Assembly: GCF_026241895.1 (NCBI RefSeq)
Contig: NZ_JAPJIV010000032.1
Coordinates: 1-51,599, forward strand
Reading direction: 5' to 3'
Source: Pseudomonas sp. RIT-562
GTDB taxonomy: Bacteria > Pseudomonadota > Gammaproteobacteria > Pseudomonadales > Pseudomonadaceae
DNA length: 51,599 nt
Shown in pieces: positions 1 to 9,056 of this stretch. The translations under genes were made by a program, and so were the position numbers. A model generated the notes under the pieces. The model searched no databases, was not told where the DNA came from, and saw only the letters and a program-made list of their open reading frames with translations. The stretch's first letter is position 1. Each line of letters starts with the position of its first letter.

Positions 1-303
1 GCTTCGATGACCTGAAGCATCTGACCGTCAAAACTACGTAACTCATTGTTTACTAAGGAGTTTTCCGTTTCGACTGCGCCGGAAGTGGGGCGAATTATAG
101 ACATCTGAGATCTGCCGTCAAGCACTGATTTTGGATATCCATCAAAAGAACCAATTTGCCGCTAAAACGAAGACTACCACCGCCATTCAAGGGCGCGCCA
201 AGCACCTCTTCTATATAGAAGCGCACAGCACCGCATCGCCCGCGACCTTTCTAGCCAGGCTGAGCATAATCCACGGCATTTACCACCCTCTGAGTATCCT
301 GCA
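1..303. other. left edge, no gene assigned
   Basis: Two short frames compete here and neither can be assigned. On the plus strand a frame enters from the left edge and stops with TAA at 39-41, which could be the C-terminus of an upstream gene (ending DLKHLTVKTT). On the minus strand an ATG at 104 opens a frame (starting MSIIRPTSGAVE) that runs off the left edge for about 34 codons. No strong ribosome binding site supports the second. The remaining bases up to the acetyltransferase start show no other feature that I recognise. Confidence 0.3.
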
Positions 304-756
304 ATGATCAAACGCTGCACTTTGCTCGACCATAACGGCTGGATACCCCTGCGCATCGCCCTGTGGCCGGATTCTGCGTCCGATAATGACGACGACGCAC
401 AAACCATGCTCAGCGCACCAGAGCGCTATCTGGTCCTGGTCTTCGTTAAAGAGAACGGCGAAGCCGCAGGTTTTGCCGAGGCGTCCCTCAGGACGGACTA
501 TGTAAACGGCACCAACTCCTCGCCGGTAGCTTTCCTCGAGGGGTTATACGTTCACCCCGCCAGCCGCGGAGCCGGAATTGCACGGCAATTGGTGACAGGC
601 GTCCAACAGTGGGCAGAACAAATGGGCTGCACCGAACTGGCATCGGATGCATTGCTGGATAATGCAGGAAGCCACGCCATGCATAAGGCCCTGGGCTTCG
701 CAGAGACTGAACGGGTGGTTTATTTTCTGAAGCCACTTCACACCCTTCGAGCGTGA
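304..756 (+). CDS. AAC(6')-type aminoglycoside N-acetyltransferase-like GNAT protein
   Basis: A 150-residue GNAT-fold protein. It carries the block typical of the chromosomal AAC(6')-I family of Acinetobacter and relatives: YVNGT near residues 66-70, SSPVAFLEGLYVHP at about 72-85, the acetyl-CoA loop SRGAGIA at about 88-93, then LASDALLDNAGSHAMHKALG toward the C-terminus. These enzymes move an acetyl group from acetyl-CoA to the 6'-amino group of aminoglycosides in the cytoplasm. The length fits the family. The gene stands alone and is followed by its own terminator. Family membership is clear by eye; real drug resistance is not shown, because many chromosomal members are poorly expressed or act on other amines. 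The ribosome binding site is weak. Confidence 0.75.
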   Translation: MIKRCTLLDHNGWIPLRIALWPDSASDNDDDAQTMLSAPERYLVLVFVKENGEAAGFAEASLRTDYVNGTNSSPVAFLEGLYVHPASRGAGIARQLVTGVQQWAEQMGCTELASDALLDNAGSHAMHKALGFAETERVVYFLKPLHTLRA

Positions 757-794
757 CCGCCGAGTGGTGCTACACAAGTCCAGTACGACGCCCA

Positions 795-833
795 TAAAAA
801 AGCCCCGCTTGCGCAATGCAAGCAGGGCTTTTC
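795..833 (+). terminator. Rho-independent terminator after the acetyltransferase
   Basis: A 12-bp stem, AGCCCCGCTTGC at 801-812 pairing with GCAAGCAGGGCT at 818-829 with one mismatch, closes a 5-base loop. It is preceded by an A run and followed by a T run, so it could act in both directions. It lies about 40 bp beyond the acetyltransferase stop. Confidence 0.85.
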
Positions 834-2106
834 TACGCCCCACTGCAACACCTCTTTCTTAGTAGCATTAAAGCTACAGAGAATTGGGGGCGTGGGAACC
901 GAATAAGTTGGTGTCCCAGGGCAGGTTCGAACCCTTATCTGGGGCAGCCACCCGGGTCGAGGTAACAATTCACTCAGTAACCATATGATTCGTTGGGATA
1001 AATTCCGGCGATGCTCAACGCCGAGCGTGAGGAACCGGTATCCTGATGCTCCCTGCGCCCGTGGGCTCATGCCAAGGTGAGTTACGGTATTCACACCAAG
1101 GGTGCGGGTATGACCTCTTGCTCCTCCGCAACAAACACCCCCCACCTTCACCAACCGTCCTCAGGCCATACAATGAATTGATGGATTTTGCCGTGTGCGG
1201 TGTGAAAAGGAGGTAAGCGGCACGGGATGCATGGTGTCGTATCAAAATGCACCGTAGCCCCGAGGGAGATGTTTCTTCTTTATATAGTGCTGAGCGCAAG
1301 AAAAAAGGATCTGCACTGCGCCGCGCGAGCAGTCGTAAAGCATTTTTGGATCCAATACCAGTTTTTTTACGTGGTCGTACATTTCAAAGACTGATGAAGG
1401 CGAGCCATCACGACAGGCCATAAAAGCAGAACGGCCAGAACGGGTTTCCCCCTTGCTGCACCGGCGTGTGCCTTTATCTCAAGTAGAATTCATGCTCCTT
1501 ATCGTGATGTACATTTCAAACGCAGTAGCCGTGCCCCACTCCCAATACATAGGTGCACTGGGTTTCGCAATCGGAGCTCGCCCCTCATGCAAAAAGGGAA
1601 TTGGGTATAGAGTACGCGATCCATAACCCCACCTACCGTATGGCCGTGATATGAAGTCAGGTATCTGAGTCAGATACATGCTCCACTTAAGCTCTTACCC
1701 CAAAGAACCGGTCGGTTATACGATTGACTTCCGCGAGCATCAACGACGCAATCATGCTCGACCACACGCTGGTAAATGATGTTTGTGTGGACAGCAGAAG
1801 CCAATGCCATCAGACCTGGCGGAAGATCTCACCCGACACCAAACTCCTAACATCCTCTACAAGTAAGATTGCCTAGCTAGAAGCATATTTGCATAGGTTT
1901 TTTATCAGAAAACGTTCAGAGAGTAGATCTCGTGTGCTCCGCGCATTCTTGACTCGAGGCATTCCCAACACCAACAGTTCATTATGACTAAATCCATTAC
2001 AGACATGCACGGACTTACTCGCAGTCGGGGTTAACCTTCAGAATTATAGTAAAATACCTCAGCCGCGATGCTCACAGTCACATCGAACAAATACTCTTTC
2101 GGGCAC
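834..2106. other. gene-poor stretch, probable flank of the mobile element
   Basis: About 1.3 kb without a convincing gene. It holds a small minus-strand frame (listed separately at 1242-1421), a tRNA-like T-arm word at 918-940 that does not fold into a tRNA, and AT-rich sequence after about 1850. I infer that the left end of the mobile element that carries the recombinase trio lies in or just right of this stretch, but I found no clear terminal repeat. Confidence 0.4.
1242..1421 (-). CDS. hypothetical 59-residue protein
   Basis: A short open frame with protein-like composition, including VFEMYDHVKKLVLDPKMLYD near its start and a lysine-rich tail. The frame is open for some 15 codons upstream of the ATG too, so it may be the remnant of a longer gene. 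No ribosome binding site is evident and I do not recognise a family. It is listed only because codon use looks like the real genes of this window; it may be chance. Confidence 0.22.
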   Translation of the reverse strand: MACRDGSPSSVFEMYDHVKKLVLDPKMLYDCSRGAVQILFSCAQHYIKKKHLPRGYGAF

Positions 2107-2379
2107 TTATATGAGCTGAGCTTGAGAATATGCTGACAACTGCGCACAGCCCGCCGTTGTATTGATTAACGCAAATTCCAAACCATAACCAACAAATATT
2201 GTTTTAATTTGTGACAGACAATAACGAAATAATACCAAAGGAAGACTATAGATTGTTTGCATCCCGCATCGACCTTGGCCATAAAATATCGAGGAAGTAT
2301 GCCTGAATAAGCGCGAACTGAGGAGACGCAGCCTATTTAGACTAACAAAGCCAATACTCAAACCATGACGTAAAAACAC
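2107..2379 (-). CDS. possible fourth gene downstream of gmtX, small hydrophobic protein
   Basis: A 90-codon frame lies directly downstream of gmtX on the same strand. Its possible GTG start at 2379 is 17 bases beyond an AGGAGG-like sequence (complement of 2397-2402), which is too far for an ideal site. The product is rich in leucine, serine and aromatic residues, and no family is recognised. It may be a chance frame in AT-rich DNA at the element end, or a small operon member. Confidence 0.2.
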   Translation of the reverse strand: MFLRHGLSIGFVSLNRLRLLSSRLFRHTSSIFYGQGRCGMQTIYSLPLVLFRYCLSQIKTIFVGYGLEFALINTTAGCAQLSAYSQAQLI

Positions 2380-2421
2380 AATGAAACCGACAAAACCTCC
2401 TAGAACTAAAGACCAATAAAT

Positions 2422-3069
2422 TTAATTAATCTGAATAACATTTCTTTTCCATTCCAAATACCCGCGAATGATTTCAATATCGATAATTTTTCTCCGAAGT
2501 ACGTTATCAAGTACGACGCCTACTGAGTCAATTGTTAGAAACCCATTAAACTCCTCTAGTAGTGCATCAATAACCAAGTACGCGTGAGTCAATGACTCCT
2601 GAGGAACTATGGTTAATGATTTATGCGCGGGGTTTTCATATTCAAGCAGCTGATGCCTCGCCTGTTGGAGATCAACTTTAACCCTTTCACATTCATTTGA
2701 TAACTGCACACACTGTAAACGCAACTTGGCCTCAACAGATTTATCCCTTTTCGCAACATGCAAAACGCGCTGTGGATTGTCTAAGATCCAGTTATCTATC
2801 AGAGCTGAGTAGGTCTTTGACTTGTAAAGACCACCGACTGTAACACTCCTTATCTTCGGCATCACAGCTAGGGTTGTCTGAGACGACAATGCAAGCCGCT
2901 CGCTTTTCTCTATAAATTTAGCGACATATGAAAGCAAGTTTTTTTTAAATCTGAATGTCAATCCCTCCTCTTCTTTAACCATCTGGAGAGCATCTTGTAT
3001 AAACCGTACTCGCCTTTCAATCTTTGAAATATCCGATTCCCTTTTTTTACTAGAATTCGCGTGAAGCAT
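2422..3069 (-). CDS. gmtX: GmtX-like small coiled-coil protein of a recombinase trio
   Basis: About 215 residues, highly charged, with predicted helices and a likely coiled coil in the middle (AKLRLQCVQLSNECERVKVD followed by another heptad-like run). It is the third gene of a leftward operon behind two recombinases and overlaps the end of gmtZ by 20 bp. I chose the ATG at 3069 because AGAGGA sits 8 bases upstream; an ATG at 3078 is also possible. Position, size and coiled-coil character fit GmtX of the gamma-mobile-trio elements and resemble TnpC of Tn554, a small accessory of two-recombinase transposons. Its biochemical role is unknown; I infer that it assists the recombinases. Confidence 0.6.
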   Translation of the reverse strand: MLHANSSKKRESDISKIERRVRFIQDALQMVKEEEGLTFRFKKNLLSYVAKFIEKSERLALSSQTTLAVMPKIRSVTVGGLYKSKTYSALIDNWILDNPQRVLHVAKRDKSVEAKLRLQCVQLSNECERVKVDLQQARHQLLEYENPAHKSLTIVPQESLTHAYLVIDALLEEFNGFLTIDSVGVVLDNVLRRKIIDIEIIRGYLEWKRNVIQIN

Positions 3070-6000
3070 CGCTGTCATCCTCTTCAGAAGTCAAAGCTCT
3101 AGTTTCCGAAACTAATTTAAACCACTCGAGATCTGCGGAGGTCAGCAAGGTAACTAAATGATCAATATCAAATCCCTCAGTACGGAGCTCATCTCGTATC
3201 AACGCAGCTAAACGAATTTCTGGATTTACCACAACGGGTTCGAGTAACGCCTGATAGATGTCTCCACGCTGTGCCAGCACCAGTCTAACTGCTCGATTCA
3301 CCTTATCTCTGAACTCAACTGACATTGTGCTCGGAAACTGACAAACCTCATCTAGCCTCCGCAAAAACTCTTCAGGAGAGCCTCTTTCAACCACATGCCG
3401 TGTAATCTCGAGGCGCACCATATTCTTATCCGCAGCGATGTGAGACGACTTGACCTCACCCTTAATGCGCTTAAATATCAAGGTGTCCATGGTTCTCTCA
3501 AGAAAATACCAAGCGAGCAACTCCTCACCCAGAAACTTTAATTCAACTTCTAACGTTTTCAAATCCCGAGTCAAGTGGCTCAAATCAAAAGATGCTAGCT
3601 GATCTTGAATACGCTTGAAGTCTTCAGCTAACTGATGCCGTTTGGCAGCGACAGCAAAAATGGCATTTAACGAAAAAATGGCATAAGGACACCAAGGACA
3701 AAGTTTGCCGCCATTAAATTTTTCCACAATATGCCCTGGGCAGACAAACCCTTTTACACATATATGAGTTGAGACCTCAATTATATTTGCCGATTTCTCT
3801 CTCGCTATAATTCCGAACGCATCTTGATTATCATCATAGCTATGCTTATCCGGAAAATTAAGAAATCGAAATTTTTTAACAATACCGCTCACGTCGCCGC
3901 TCCCACGAGCAGCTAGCAACGCTTCGAATCCTGTGCCAACTCCATCCGCTTTTATTAATGGAATTTTTACTGGATCTAGATGGTTTATAACGTCAGCAAA
4001 GCGGCGTCGAAAATCATTTTTTCCGGTGTCATAATGGATGACAGTCTTCACAGACTGCCCTGTTGTTTTGGCCACTTCCTCAGGAGTTAGACGAGAAAGT
4101 AGTTGAGTAACATGTGTTGCACGTCCTCCATGACTGGTGACTTTTGCCCTCAAGCTAACTGGACAAAATGGACGATCCCCATCGGGCGCACTTTCGTAGG
4201 CGACCTTGACAACACCGCTCTTTTTCCTCGTAATTTGCCACTGATCCCAAGTATAAAAATCCGATTTGCGAGATTTCGTCGCTGGCGGCACACCTATATA
4301 GGCCACACACTCAACTTCTTCGAACCCAGAAACCCTCATCCAAGTCTGAAATCCAAGTTGCGAATATGTAACAACTTCGGCATAAACACTATCATTGATC
4401 GGCTCACCGGAATCAGCGCTGTTACAAAATAGGCAAAAAATTGAACCCCACTTAGACTCCCTTTTACCATTGTAATAGTAGGCCTTATTGAAGCCTTGAG
4501 CCTTATAATCCATGTGCATTTGATCGCGCCATGCGGCTTGACGATCTAACTGCTCTATTATTGAATATCGACAAATAACTGTAAAAGGCTGCTCATGAAT
4601 TTTGTCAGTATTTATGTATAGATAAGATATCCCCAAGCGAGAATCCATATCTCGATCCACGTGTATCGCATAACTATCCGCAGCAAGCCATTGCAAATTT
4701 TGGCCCCGGAGCCCTCCTCTCACGAGACAGTATGGGAAAATAGTCGTTGCGGGATTGTAGTGAAATTCCCCTCCTACTTTTACCAACGCCAGCGCTCTTC
4801 GATCAATAGACCAGATCGGTTTATTCAGCCCATCCACACTAACGAATGGAACATACCCTGTAGTTTCGAACATGATCTCAGCGCTTGCACTCGCTTCACA
4901 CCTGAATCTAAATGATTTAACGAACTCCTCTAGCACAGTTTCAGCAGAAGCAACGGCATCCAGATATCGGATATACAAATCCTCATCTTTCGTTGAAAAT
5001 GCATGCTTCGTCGTTGTAGAGCTTTTTTTGGATTTCGGCAGCCAATTAACGGGCTGCGTCAATTTCTTGCACCCTAACTGATCGAAGCAAAAATCAATAA
5101 GGTGCTCAAAGAAGATACGGAGATTATTACCTACCGCATAGTAGAACTCGAAGCCAAACGCCCCGTAGAACTCTACAAATGTTAACGGCCGAGCGCCTCG
5201 CGCAGCATTTTTTACGTTATAAAAGATTTTCCCTATAAATTTGTTTGGCACACTCGGATATACAAAACTACTACCCGGATGCAACCTAAACCAACCCGGC
5301 AAATAAAGAAATAAATAGAAATTTAACCGACCGAACAAAGTATTCCATTGCTTTGTATTCTCATAATTTTGAGTTTCCAAGTAATCAGTTTCCAGGTCAG
5401 CCCAAACTTCCACTGAGTCCCCAATATCAAAACCAATTGCCTTCCAGCAGGAAGCCAAATCCAACGTCTTCAGCGTCTCACCAATGAAATGACTCGCAGG
5501 CATCCTTGAATCATCAAGGATTGTGCGAACCAGCTCCAACGGATCGCCACTACTCATAATATGAGAAGAAAAAAAGTCTTCGCGTCCCAGCCGAACTATT
5601 TTTTCAGAAAGCTCTTCGGACATATTTCTTGTTGACGTTATACGTACTTCCCTTCCAGCAAAACTCATCCTGGACGGAAATCTCTCTTTTAAAATATCAG
5701 AGATTTGCTCTAATGGCAGCGGAGAAATTGTCATTTCACTTTCAGTGGCATTTAGTTGAAGATCTCTCCACTCCCGAACTTCATCAAGTAGAACCTCTTC
5801 TGGCGTGTACCAAGTGGAGCTCAATATTAATTTTGCCGCCATCTGAAAAATTCGCCGATTTTTCTTTTCCTCGGCGACATATTCCAAGCCGTATTTATTA
5901 CCGGTAGCCTTTTCTGTATCTAATGCTCTAAACACCAGCATAACATCGGTATAACACGCTGACGCTTTTGGCAGCTCATCCAACCACGGAAGTAGAGGTC

Positions 6001-6370
6001 GGGTAAAAACATAAGGAAGAAGAAGGCACTTCGACTTATATAACATCATCAACAGCACCTTAGTCATTTGCTTAAACTGTCTACGTGCTATTTCACCAAT
6101 TGAACCCAAACCAAATAATGTGATCAGCTTTTTTTCAGCAGAAGATGCAACCACATTACCTTGTGTCATACTGAAATCGAATAGAAGCTCAATATATGCC
6201 AATACAACGTCATCTGTCGGCTTATATTCGCAGAGTTTAGAAAATATTTGAGACTTACCACCCCTCCGCTCGTAAAATGCTCTGTCGAGTCGGGCAGTTG
6301 CGCTAGGGTAACTTTCAGCTATTTTCTCAGCAGACAATAGGAAGAGTATAGAGTCTGTGGTGTTTATCAT
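3050..6370 (-). CDS. gmtZ: GmtZ-like large integrase of the gamma-mobile-trio
   Basis: A 1106-residue protein, second in the trio operon; its ATG overlaps the gmtY stop by 4 bp behind AGGAGG. The C-terminal half holds a stretch that reads like the end of a tyrosine recombinase: HGGR at 747-750 (the HxxR box), TGQS with Gln772 where most family members have His or Trp, and Tyr780 in TVIHYD as candidate nucleophile. About 100 residues further there is a cysteine-rich patch (CVKGFVCPGH then CPWC) that could bind zinc. The N-terminal 700 residues are not recognised. This agrees with GmtZ being called an integrase in gamma-mobile-trio islands. I infer that it acts with GmtY to move the element. 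Confidence 0.65.
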   Translation of the reverse strand: MINTTDSILFLLSAEKIAESYPSATARLDRAFYERRGGKSQIFSKLCEYKPTDDVVLAYIELLFDFSMTQGNVVASSAEKKLITLFGLGSIGEIARRQFKQMTKVLLMMLYKSKCLLLPYVFTRPLLPWLDELPKASACYTDVMLVFRALDTEKATGNKYGLEYVAEEKKNRRIFQMAAKLILSSTWYTPEEVLLDEVREWRDLQLNATESEMTISPLPLEQISDILKERFPSRMSFAGREVRITSTRNMSEELSEKIVRLGREDFFSSHIMSSGDPLELVRTILDDSRMPASHFIGETLKTLDLASCWKAIGFDIGDSVEVWADLETDYLETQNYENTKQWNTLFGRLNFYLFLYLPGWFRLHPGSSFVYPSVPNKFIGKIFYNVKNAARGARPLTFVEFYGAFGFEFYYAVGNNLRIFFEHLIDFCFDQLGCKKLTQPVNWLPKSKKSSTTTKHAFSTKDEDLYIRYLDAVASAETVLEEFVKSFRFRCEASASAEIMFETTGYVPFVSVDGLNKPIWSIDRRALALVKVGGEFHYNPATTIFPYCLVRGGLRGQNLQWLAADSYAIHVDRDMDSRLGISYLYINTDKIHEQPFTVICRYSIIEQLDRQAAWRDQMHMDYKAQGFNKAYYYNGKRESKWGSIFCLFCNSADSGEPINDSVYAEVVTYSQLGFQTWMRVSGFEEVECVAYIGVPPATKSRKSDFYTWDQWQITRKKSGVVKVAYESAPDGDRPFCPVSLRAKVTSHGGRATHVTQLLSRLTPEEVAKTTGQSVKTVIHYDTGKNDFRRRFADVINHLDPVKIPLIKADGVGTGFEALLAARGSGDVSGIVKKFRFLNFPDKHSYDDNQDAFGIIAREKSANIIEVSTHICVKGFVCPGHIVEKFNGGKLCPWCPYAIFSLNAIFAVAAKRHQLAEDFKRIQDQLASFDLSHLTRDLKTLEVELKFLGEELLAWYFLERTMDTLIFKRIKGEVKSSHIAADKNMVRLEITRHVVERGSPEEFLRRLDEVCQFPSTMSVEFRDKVNRAVRLVLAQRGDIYQALLEPVVVNPEIRLAALIRDELRTEGFDIDHLVTLLTSADLEWFKLVSETRALTSEEDDSDASREF

Positions 6371-7797
6371 GCTGCCTCCTGAGTCTTCTTTTCGCGGGCC
6401 ACTTTTTCTTCTGCGATTTTAACCTGAAGATAAGCAATCCGTCGCTCATGAAAACCTATCAAAAGCTCATTTACACTTTTTCCTGCATTGGCCTTATGAT
6501 CTGCAAATGCGACAGACAGTTTTTCATTAAGTAACTGTATATTTAAAACAGCGTATCGAGCCACACTCGAAATTTCTGAATGACCCGTTAACGCCATTAT
6601 TTCGTAATCAGACAAACCTACGCCATGAGTATGCTCCACGAAATTCTTCATGTAGACGCAGAAACTATGCCGGAGACTATGAAGCTTCATTCTGTATGGC
6701 TTGAGATCTGAGCCTAATACCTTAGCAGCGGCAGTAGCGAATGGTTTTACTATTACACTTCCATAATCACAAAACCGAAGCGGATATCCATACTGCGACT
6801 GAAATACGAAATTATGCGCAACACCTGGCTGGTATTCGTACTGCATATATAGTTCCAGAAGGTCAAAAAACATGTCGCCATAAGGCTGCAGGAGTAGTGT
6901 GTATTTAGTGGTTCTTCCTTTCCATGAAAGTTGATCTCGTTGCGCAGCAGTTAACCCTTCATATGCCTCCAAGTAATTATCCCGCTCTGTGGGCTCAACT
7001 GCAAAGATCTCACGCGAAACTAAATCAATATCTTCCCACAGCACCTGCAACGCCTCGGATGCTCTCAATGAAGTAGCCGCCATCAACGCCCATAATGCCC
7101 CTTCTCTGTAGGAGGTTGCTTCGTAAATGAGTTGAGTAATTTTATCAAGAGGGAAAAATTTGTCCTCCCCATAAGGATCCAACGATTTTCTAATTTTAGG
7201 TAAATGAGAAAAAATTCTCAGCCGTTTGCTATTCTTTTTCCCCCTAACTTGTCTTCCATATACTTGCTCTAGATAGGCAAGCTCTTGCTCTGACTTAGGG
7301 ACACCAACTCGCCGAAGCCCTGCTAATAATTTAGCCTGGCACATCGCATCCACGCCCGCACTACAATCCGTCGCACCATCATATTCTTCATGGCATCCTA
7401 TGATCAATTGCTCTACAGCCGCGTGATGCGCTAACGATGTTTTTTTGCTTACCATTGGCGAGGGTCGACGTCGGTCAATCGCTTGAACAAGCGATGACAT
7501 CGAATTAATTCCCTGTGTAAGGTAAGAATGATAAAGTCGCGAAAGCCTAATATATGTTGTTATGTCAGCACTGCCACATACAGCTATACCAACCGCCAAG
7601 TAGTCTAAGAACACCGCTACCCGATCTGAGTAGACTCTGATTGTGTGATAGCTGCGCCCGAGTCCGACAACCCAAAAAATAAAACAATCAAATGCCATTG
7701 ACCTCTCCCACGTACCGCCCGTGGATTTTCGCATACACTTGAAAGTATTACGCCCAAGATAAGTATCTTGATCCACCGTGTAGTATAAATTTGACAT
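6367..7797 (-). CDS. gmtY: GmtY-like tyrosine recombinase
   Basis: A 476-residue tyrosine recombinase, first gene of the trio. The catalytic set is complete by eye: Arg245 in SLRASEAL, HSLRH at 373-377 (HxxR with Arg376), His406 in TGHSE and Tyr415 in VARYAV as nucleophile. A DNA-binding N-terminal domain precedes the catalytic part. The family joins DNA ends through a 3'-phosphotyrosine and integrates or excises mobile elements. It is followed with 4-bp overlap by gmtZ and then gmtX, so all three are probably made from one transcript starting right of 7800. The three-gene layout is that of gamma-mobile-trio islands, which carry defence and toxin cargo. A Tn554-type transposase set is the nearest alternative. 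Confidence 0.75.
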   Translation of the reverse strand: MSNLYYTVDQDTYLGRNTFKCMRKSTGGTWERSMAFDCFIFWVVGLGRSYHTIRVYSDRVAVFLDYLAVGIAVCGSADITTYIRLSRLYHSYLTQGINSMSSLVQAIDRRRPSPMVSKKTSLAHHAAVEQLIIGCHEEYDGATDCSAGVDAMCQAKLLAGLRRVGVPKSEQELAYLEQVYGRQVRGKKNSKRLRIFSHLPKIRKSLDPYGEDKFFPLDKITQLIYEATSYREGALWALMAATSLRASEALQVLWEDIDLVSREIFAVEPTERDNYLEAYEGLTAAQRDQLSWKGRTTKYTLLLQPYGDMFFDLLELYMQYEYQPGVAHNFVFQSQYGYPLRFCDYGSVIVKPFATAAAKVLGSDLKPYRMKLHSLRHSFCVYMKNFVEHTHGVGLSDYEIMALTGHSEISSVARYAVLNIQLLNEKLSVAFADHKANAGKSVNELLIGFHERRIAYLQVKIAEEKVAREKKTQEAA

Positions 7798-8484
7798 GTT
7801 GAAGCCTGCATGATGAATAGCAACTCAAATGCAACTTTTGCTACTTTATCTTTAGTTATTTAAATGTCGCATGGCACAGGGATACTCAACACTCCAAATG
7901 TTGTTGAACTCATGCTGACTTAGCGGCGGGTTCGCTTCCACCGTTCGACTTTGGTAGAGGTCAGACGTCTACTGCCATGATTGAAAAACATAGACCTTAC
8001 TCAATTTTTTTGCAACCCGCCAGCCGTGAAAAAGTTAAAAAAGTTATTTATAGGTATATTGACTATATATTCACTTAAATATTCACCCAGCCCTCTCAGC
8101 CGATATATGGGAATCATCGGTAAATGAAAATACCCCCCCTATACAACCCCTATACAATCTGTATTCTGCAGTTCTCACCGTTATTCCCCCCAAAATATCT
8201 GCCTTTTGGGTTCTTAAGTAATCACTCTTAAAATGTCATACCCCTAGTGCCCTGAATTGAATTCATTAGACCACCACCAACATCCAAAATGTCGGAATGC
8301 TTATGCCAGGAGCAATGATGCGCGCACTCATCAAGACCAAGATGGCAGCGTACTTAGTGACCGTGTCGAAAGGCCGATTGGAGAAGCTAGAGGATCATTA
8401 TTCCTCCCCTGGGCCGTCATCAGCCAAGCATTCACGAAAGCCCGTAAACTTCAGGCTCTCAGCTCAGCATCAGGTGCATCTCTC
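7798..8484. other. intergenic, promoter side of the trio operon
   Basis: About 690 bp of AT-rich DNA upstream of the recombinase trio and of the DUF7693 remnant. The segment 8030-8110 is especially AT-rich and holds several TATA-like words, so it probably carries promoters, but I cannot pick one with confidence. Two overlapping open frames at 8257-8488 have no recognisable product and may be chance or the N-terminal side of the broken gene that follows. Confidence 0.35.
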
Positions 8485-8863
8485 ATGACATCAGAAGACT
8501 CTAGAATCACCTCCCTGCCTCCGCTCACGGCGAGTGACGTCAGCCAGGTGTTAGAGACATCACACTGAAGCGCCGCACCATGAAGAGAGCATGCGCACAG
8601 TCCTGGGACGACATTTTCGCCGGGCTTTTCCACATCGAAGTTGAAGGTTGGCACCTCGTGTTTTTTAACGATTGCGGCGAGCTTGATTACTGCGATGAGT
8701 GCATCAGCCCTGATGGCCGGCGTTGGTCACTCGAGAGTGTCGCCCGTGATGGTGTAGACCCGTTTTTTTGCTGGGCACCCATGAACAGGCTTTGCTGAAG
8801 CAGCTTCTTCAACAACTGAGAGCCGCGCTCCACCCTCTCCCCCCTCTGCGCACTTTGCTCTGA
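8485..8863 (+). pseudogene. DUF7693 gene broken by two frameshifts
   Basis: Three consecutive frames together spell one DUF7693 protein. Frame one runs from ATG 8485 through LTASDVSQVL and stops after a missing base near 8549. Frame two continues with RDITLKRRTM, SWDDIF, FFNDCGELDYCDEC and SPDGRRW and then loses frame in the seven-T run at 8763-8769. Frame three gives LLGTHEQALLKQLLQQL and ends at TGA 8861-8863. The intact relative at 16357-17196 aligns across all three pieces, which proves that the parts belong together. Both lesions need one inserted base, so assembly error in the T run is possible for the second. The function of DUF7693 is unknown. Confidence 0.85.
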
Positions 8864-9056
8864 AACCTGCTACGAAAACCTGTCCATTGAGTGGAAAATG
8901 CTACCTTCTTCTGCCTCCCCCAGATTAATGAGTATGCTCGTTGGATACTCTAAAGCTATGAATATAAAGGGATTATTCCGACAAAAGGTCGTTTTCACCT
9001 TTGACAGCTTTTCGCTTGTGGACTTTGATCTACTTACACCCAGGAGGAAAGCCGAT

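Noticed and set aside
915..960. tRNA-like T-arm word (GGTTCGAACC) on the minus strand
   Set aside because: The flanking bases do not form a T stem, acceptor stem or anticodon arm; no cloverleaf can be drawn by eye.
738..1154. 138-codon minus-strand frame
   Set aside because: It overlaps the terminator of the acetyltransferase gene and has unlikely composition with many Cys, Gly and Pro; no recognisable family.
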